64,000 nt of DNA from an uncultured Collinsella sp. (GTDB lineage: Bacteria; Actinomycetota; Coriobacteriia; Coriobacteriales; Coriobacteriaceae): positions 73,146 to 137,145 of the forward strand of contig CATWSG010000004.1 of NCBI GenBank assembly GCA_958353395.1, written 5' to 3'. Each line of letters starts with the position of its first letter. The first letter of the stretch is position 1. Positions 60,995-64,000 of the stretch are shown piece by piece. The position numbers and the translations under genes are program-made. Under the pieces are notes generated by a model. The model was not told the DNA's origin. It was given only the letters and a program-made list of their open reading frames with translations, and searched no databases.

Positions 60995-63718
60995 CTACTT
61001 CTTCTTTTTGCTTGGCATCGAGACTTTGATGCCTTGGGCGGACTTGGTCACGCGAGAGCGCTTGGCTCCGGTACTCTTCTTTTTCTTGGGCTGGGCCTGG
61101 GCCACGCCCTCGAGTGCGCGGGCCTCGGTCTCGCGAGCGGTGCGATCTTCGCGGCGCTGCGCCATGTCGGCGGCAACGCGCTTGGCAAAACGTTCGGCCG
61201 TCGAGCCCGTCGAGCTCACCTTGCCGCCACCGCGGCCCAGGCGGACGCGCACACCGCGGCCAAAACCAGTTGCGGCATGACGACGACGCGGCTTGAGCGA
61301 ATCCATCATCGTGGCGAGCTTAAAGAACACCGAGCAGGTAAAGACCACGATGACAGCAAAGATAACCATCTGGCCCATCGACAGGTTGGCAATAGAAAGC
61401 AGCTCCGGGAATCCGATAACGCCCACCAGGATGCCGGCGACTACAAACACAAAGAGCACCACACGTAAGGGTGTGAGCGGCTGCGAGATGCGCCAGATCA
61501 GGCTGACGCTCGCCGCGCACGACGTAAGCAGGCACATCGTAGACAGCGTGAGCTGGCTAAAGCCAAACACGCGCGCCACAAAGATATCGAGCGCCGCAGC
61601 CAAAATGACCGCAATCGACGCCGGCAGTGCACGCTTGAGTACGTTGGTCAAAAACGCACCCTTCACGCGAGCATTGTTGGGCTCCAGGCCCAACACAAAG
61701 CCCGGCGCGCCGATGCAGAAGAAGTTGATGAGCGTCATCTGGATGGGCTCGAAGGGGTACGGCGGCAGCGCGATGCACAGCGCCGCAAGGCCCATCGAGA
61801 ACAGCGTCTTAGTCAGGAACAGCGAGGCCGAACGCTGCAGGTTGTTGATGGAGCGACGGCCCTCGGCCACCACGGCGGGCATCGAGGCAAAGTCGTTGTC
61901 GACGAGCACGATCTCGGCCACGTTGCGCGCGGCATCGGAGCCGGCCGCCATGGCGACGGAGCAGTCGGCCTCCTTGAGCGCCAGCACGTCGTTGACGCCG
62001 TCGCCCGTCATGGCCACGGTGTGCTCGCGGCGCTTGAGCGCCTGTACGAGCTCGCGCTTCTGCTGCGGGGTCACACGACCAAAGACATGGTAGCGGTCCA
62101 CTGCGGCATCGAGCTTGGCAGGCGTATCGAGCGTCGTGGCGTCCACATAAGCGTCCGCCCCCGGCACGCCCACCACGCGCGCGATCGACGACACCGTACG
62201 CGGGTCGTCGCCACTGATCACGTTGAGGGTCACACCCTGCTCGTTAAAGTAGCCGATGGTCTCGGCCGCCGAGGTACGAATCTCGTCGCGGATGGTCACA
62301 AAGCCCACGGGCTCGGCCTCGCCCACCATATCGCCATCGGGTGTAAAGCCGTCCACGCGCGCCACCACGAGCACGCGGCAGGTATCGGCAAGCTCGGCGA
62401 CACGGTTCTCGACCTGCGAAAACACACGCTCCGAAAGCACAAACTGCGCGGCGCCCATCACATAGGAGCCCTGCGCAAACGAAGCGCCACTCCATTTTTT
62501 AGACGACGAGAACGGAATGACCGACAGCGGCTCAGACACCTCGACCGGGCGATCGGCGTAATAGTTGAGCAGCGCCTGGCAGGTCTCGTTGGCATCGGCC
62601 GAAGTCGCACGTGCCACGTTAGCCAGCGCAAAATCGAGCACTGTGGTATCGACGGGAACAGCCGCCTCGTCCGAGTCCACGCCAAAGCCAACACCCTCAA
62701 CAGGCAGCGGGTAGGTGCCCTCGACCTCCATGCGGCCCGACGTGATGGTGCCCGTCTTGTCCAGGCACAGTACATCGACGCGAGCGAGCGTCTCGATGCA
62801 GTAGAGCTGCTGCGCCAGCACCTTGCGGCGGGCCAGGCGCACCGTGGCGATGGCGAGCACCGACGAGGTCAGCAGCACCAGGCCTTGCGGGATCATGCCC
62901 AGCAGGGCGCCCACCGTGGACAGCAGCGCCGACGAAGGCACATGACCAGCCAACAGCTCGGAGAAGCACCACGAAAGCGCGCTATCGCCCGGGGTTCCCG
63001 CTGCATCCCACAGCTCGCTCACGCTCGAGGCAAACAACGCCAAACCGAGCGGGATCATGATGATGCTCGCAAAGCGCACGATGGCGTTCAGCGCGTTCAT
63101 GATCTCGGAATTGACCTTTTTGACGTACTTGGCCTCGTTATTAATTTTGGCCACGTAGTTGTCGGCGCCGACATGGATCACGCGGGCGCGCAGCAGGCCC
63201 GAGTCGATAAAGCTGCCGCTCATGAGCTCGGAACCGGGCTGCTTCTTAATAAGGTCGCTCTCGCCCGTCAGCAGGCTCTCGTTCACGAGCGCCTCGCCGG
63301 AAACCACCACGGCGTCAGCGGGAATCTGGTCGCCGCGCCCGAGGCGGATGATGTCGTCGAGCACGATCTGGTCCAAGTCGAGCTCCACCTCGGCACCGTC
63401 GCGCACCGCGATGGCCTTCTTAGAGGTCAGCAGCGTGAGCTTATCGACCATCTTCTTGGACCGCATGGACTGGATGACGCCAATAGCGGTATTGAGGAAC
63501 ACCACAAACAGGAACGTCAGGTTCTTAAACGAACCGGTCAAAATGACCAGGAACGCCAAGATCACGTTGATCAAATTGAACAGCGTGCAGAGGTTCTCGA
63601 TGATGAGCTCTTTGACCGACTTGGTCTTGAGCTCCATGTTGCGGTTGATCTTACCGGCGGCGATGCGCTCCTCGACCTCGGCGGTCGAGAGTCCGCGCTC
63701 GATATCCGTTGCTGCCAT
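60995..63718 (-). CDS. P-type cation ATPase (Exp7/CtpE-like) with basic tail
   Basis: Membrane pump, probably for a divalent cation such as calcium; substrate is inference. 907 residues. Actuator TGES near 151-154, phosphorylated Asp320 in LDKTGT, MIPQGL in place of the PEGL helix motif, hinge TGDGVNDVLALKEADCSVAM. About ten helices. After the last helix comes a tail of about 105 residues rich in Lys and Arg, ending in repeated Lys runs. ATG at 63718 is a guess; ATG and GTG 4-5 codons earlier are possible, and none has a good ribosome-binding site. Confidence 0.88.
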   Translation of the reverse strand: MAATDIERGLSTAEVEERIAAGKINRNMELKTKSVKELIIENLCTLFNLINVILAFLVILTGSFKNLTFLFVVFLNTAIGVIQSMRSKKMVDKLTLLTSKKAIAVRDGAEVELDLDQIVLDDIIRLGRGDQIPADAVVVSGEALVNESLLTGESDLIKKQPGSELMSGSFIDSGLLRARVIHVGADNYVAKINNEAKYVKKVNSEIMNALNAIVRFASIIMIPLGLALFASSVSELWDAAGTPGDSALSWCFSELLAGHVPSSALLSTVGALLGMIPQGLVLLTSSVLAIATVRLARRKVLAQQLYCIETLARVDVLCLDKTGTITSGRMEVEGTYPLPVEGVGFGVDSDEAAVPVDTTVLDFALANVARATSADANETCQALLNYYADRPVEVSEPLSVIPFSSSKKWSGASFAQGSYVMGAAQFVLSERVFSQVENRVAELADTCRVLVVARVDGFTPDGDMVGEAEPVGFVTIRDEIRTSAAETIGYFNEQGVTLNVISGDDPRTVSSIARVVGVPGADAYVDATTLDTPAKLDAAVDRYHVFGRVTPQQKRELVQALKRREHTVAMTGDGVNDVLALKEADCSVAMAAGSDAARNVAEIVLVDNDFASMPAVVAEGRRSINNLQRSASLFLTKTLFSMGLAALCIALPPYPFEPIQMTLINFFCIGAPGFVLGLEPNNARVKGAFLTNVLKRALPASIAVILAAALDIFVARVFGFSQLTLSTMCLLTSCAASVSLIWRISQPLTPLRVVLFVFVVAGILVGVIGFPELLSIANLSMGQMVIFAVIVVFTCSVFFKLATMMDSLKPRRRHAATGFGRGVRVRLGRGGGKVSSTGSTAERFAKRVAADMAQRREDRTARETEARALEGVAQAQPKKKKSTGAKRSRVTKSAQGIKVSMPSKKKK

Positions 63719-63748
63719 ACCACGTCCCATCACGTCGCGTCGGTATAA

Positions 63749-63782
63749 GAAAAACCGCCCGGACCATGCGAGGTTCGGACGG
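63749..63782 (-). terminator. Terminator after tRNA-Arg
   Basis: CCGTCCG pairs with CGGGCGG (63755-63761 with 63776-63782) and is followed by TTTTTC on the minus strand. It sits directly before the P-type ATPase gene. Confidence 0.85.
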
Positions 63783-63794
63783 TCTTACGTTCGA

Positions 63795-63871
63795 TGGTGC
63801 CCCATGTTGGATTCGAACCAACGGCCTTCTGCTCCGGAGGCAGACGCTCTAATCCCCTGAGCTAATAGGGC
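63795..63871 (-). tRNA. tRNA-Arg (anticodon CCG)
   Basis: Minus-strand cloverleaf of 77 bases with encoded CCA. Acceptor GCCCTAT/ATGGGGC, D loop TAGCTCAGGGGATTAGAGC, anticodon stem TCTGC/GCAGA around CTCCGGA (anticodon CCG, reads CGG), and T arm GTTGG-TTCGAAT-CCAAC. CGG is a frequent Arg codon in GC-rich genomes. Confidence 0.97.
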
Positions 63872-63882
63872 CAACGTTTGGC

Positions 63883-63912
63883 ATTATACCCAAGTGCACC
63901 ACGGGCTATCAA
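63883..63912 (-). promoter_or_regulatory. tRNA-Arg promoter
   Basis: TTGATA (63907-63912), 18-base spacer, TATAAT (63883-63888) on the minus strand: the closest match to consensus in the window. Start near 63876. Confidence 0.85.
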
Positions 63913-63986
63913 AATAAAAGAAAAAGCTTTGCAATTCCGAGGAAGACCTTGATTATCGACTTTATCCGAACACCTCCCACATTCAT

Positions 63987-64000
63987 CCGCACATGTGCGG
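63987..64000. repeat. Palindrome at the right window edge
   Basis: CCGCACATGTGCGG is a perfect 14-base palindrome cut off by the edge; its continuation cannot be seen. It may be part of a terminator hairpin or an operator. Confidence 0.4.

Overview
This window looks like chromosomal DNA of a GC-rich, low-oxygen, fermentative actinomycete, most probably a coriobacterium close to Collinsella. The reasons are an actinobacterial-type integration host factor (mIHF) upstream of gmk, a large bifunctional AdhE, pyruvate phosphate dikinase with its regulator, the PyrK/PyrD class 1B dihydroorotate dehydrogenase, two-subunit GlyRS, the MEP isoprenoid pathway, many TTG and GTG starts, and sigma70-like promoters. 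This assignment is inference from gene content; no 16S gene is present. Almost all genes lie on the minus strand. Only rpmB, adhE, an APH-like kinase gene and dinB lie on the plus strand.

Layout, left to right. 1-2737: DNA-uptake genes comEA and comEC (comEC is cut by the window edge). 2951-5361: mihF-gmk-rpoZ-thiI operon. 5601-11085: pyrR-pyrB-pyrC-pyrK-pyrD-pyrF, behind a leader with an attenuator-like terminator. 11180-15650: plus-strand island of rpmB, a decayed RAYT-type element with inverted repeats, adhE and an APH-fold kinase. 15676-24102: pyrH-frr-uppS-cdsA-dxr-rseP-ispG-proS, joining nucleotide supply, ribosome recycling, undecaprenyl and MEP synthesis, phospholipid synthesis and membrane proteolysis. 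24163-26054: rpsB-tsf. 26084-32270: rnhB, yraN-like, comM, dprA, trmFO, xerC. 32299-32802: rplS. 32915-39884: glyQ-glyS-PPDK regulator, then ppdK. 39944-42519: rpsP-khpA-rimM-trmD-lepB. 42636-43889: dinB. 43909-57667: a long minus-strand run of mreB-mreC-mreD-mrdA-rodA, a DUF697-like gene, two radical-SAM-associated genes, rplU-rpmA, obgE-nadD-yqeK-rsfS. 57783-59641: cyclophilin and a TPR membrane protein. 59749-60891: zinc-ribbon membrane protein. 60995-63718: P-type ATPase. 63795-63871: tRNA-Arg(CCG).

Functionally this is mostly housekeeping DNA: translation, pyrimidine synthesis, envelope elongation, isoprenoids and competence. No prophage, CRISPR array, toxin-antitoxin pair or defence island was seen. 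The less ordinary items are: a site-2 protease with a large inserted winged-helix-like segment; an orphan APH-fold kinase gene directly after adhE; a xerC gene whose frame has no normal start codon where homology requires one; a 245-bp inverted-repeat element carrying the tail of a RAYT transposase; a candidate small RNA opposite the mihF promoter; an operator-like dyad over that promoter; and structured leaders before the pyrimidine operon and several ribosomal protein genes.
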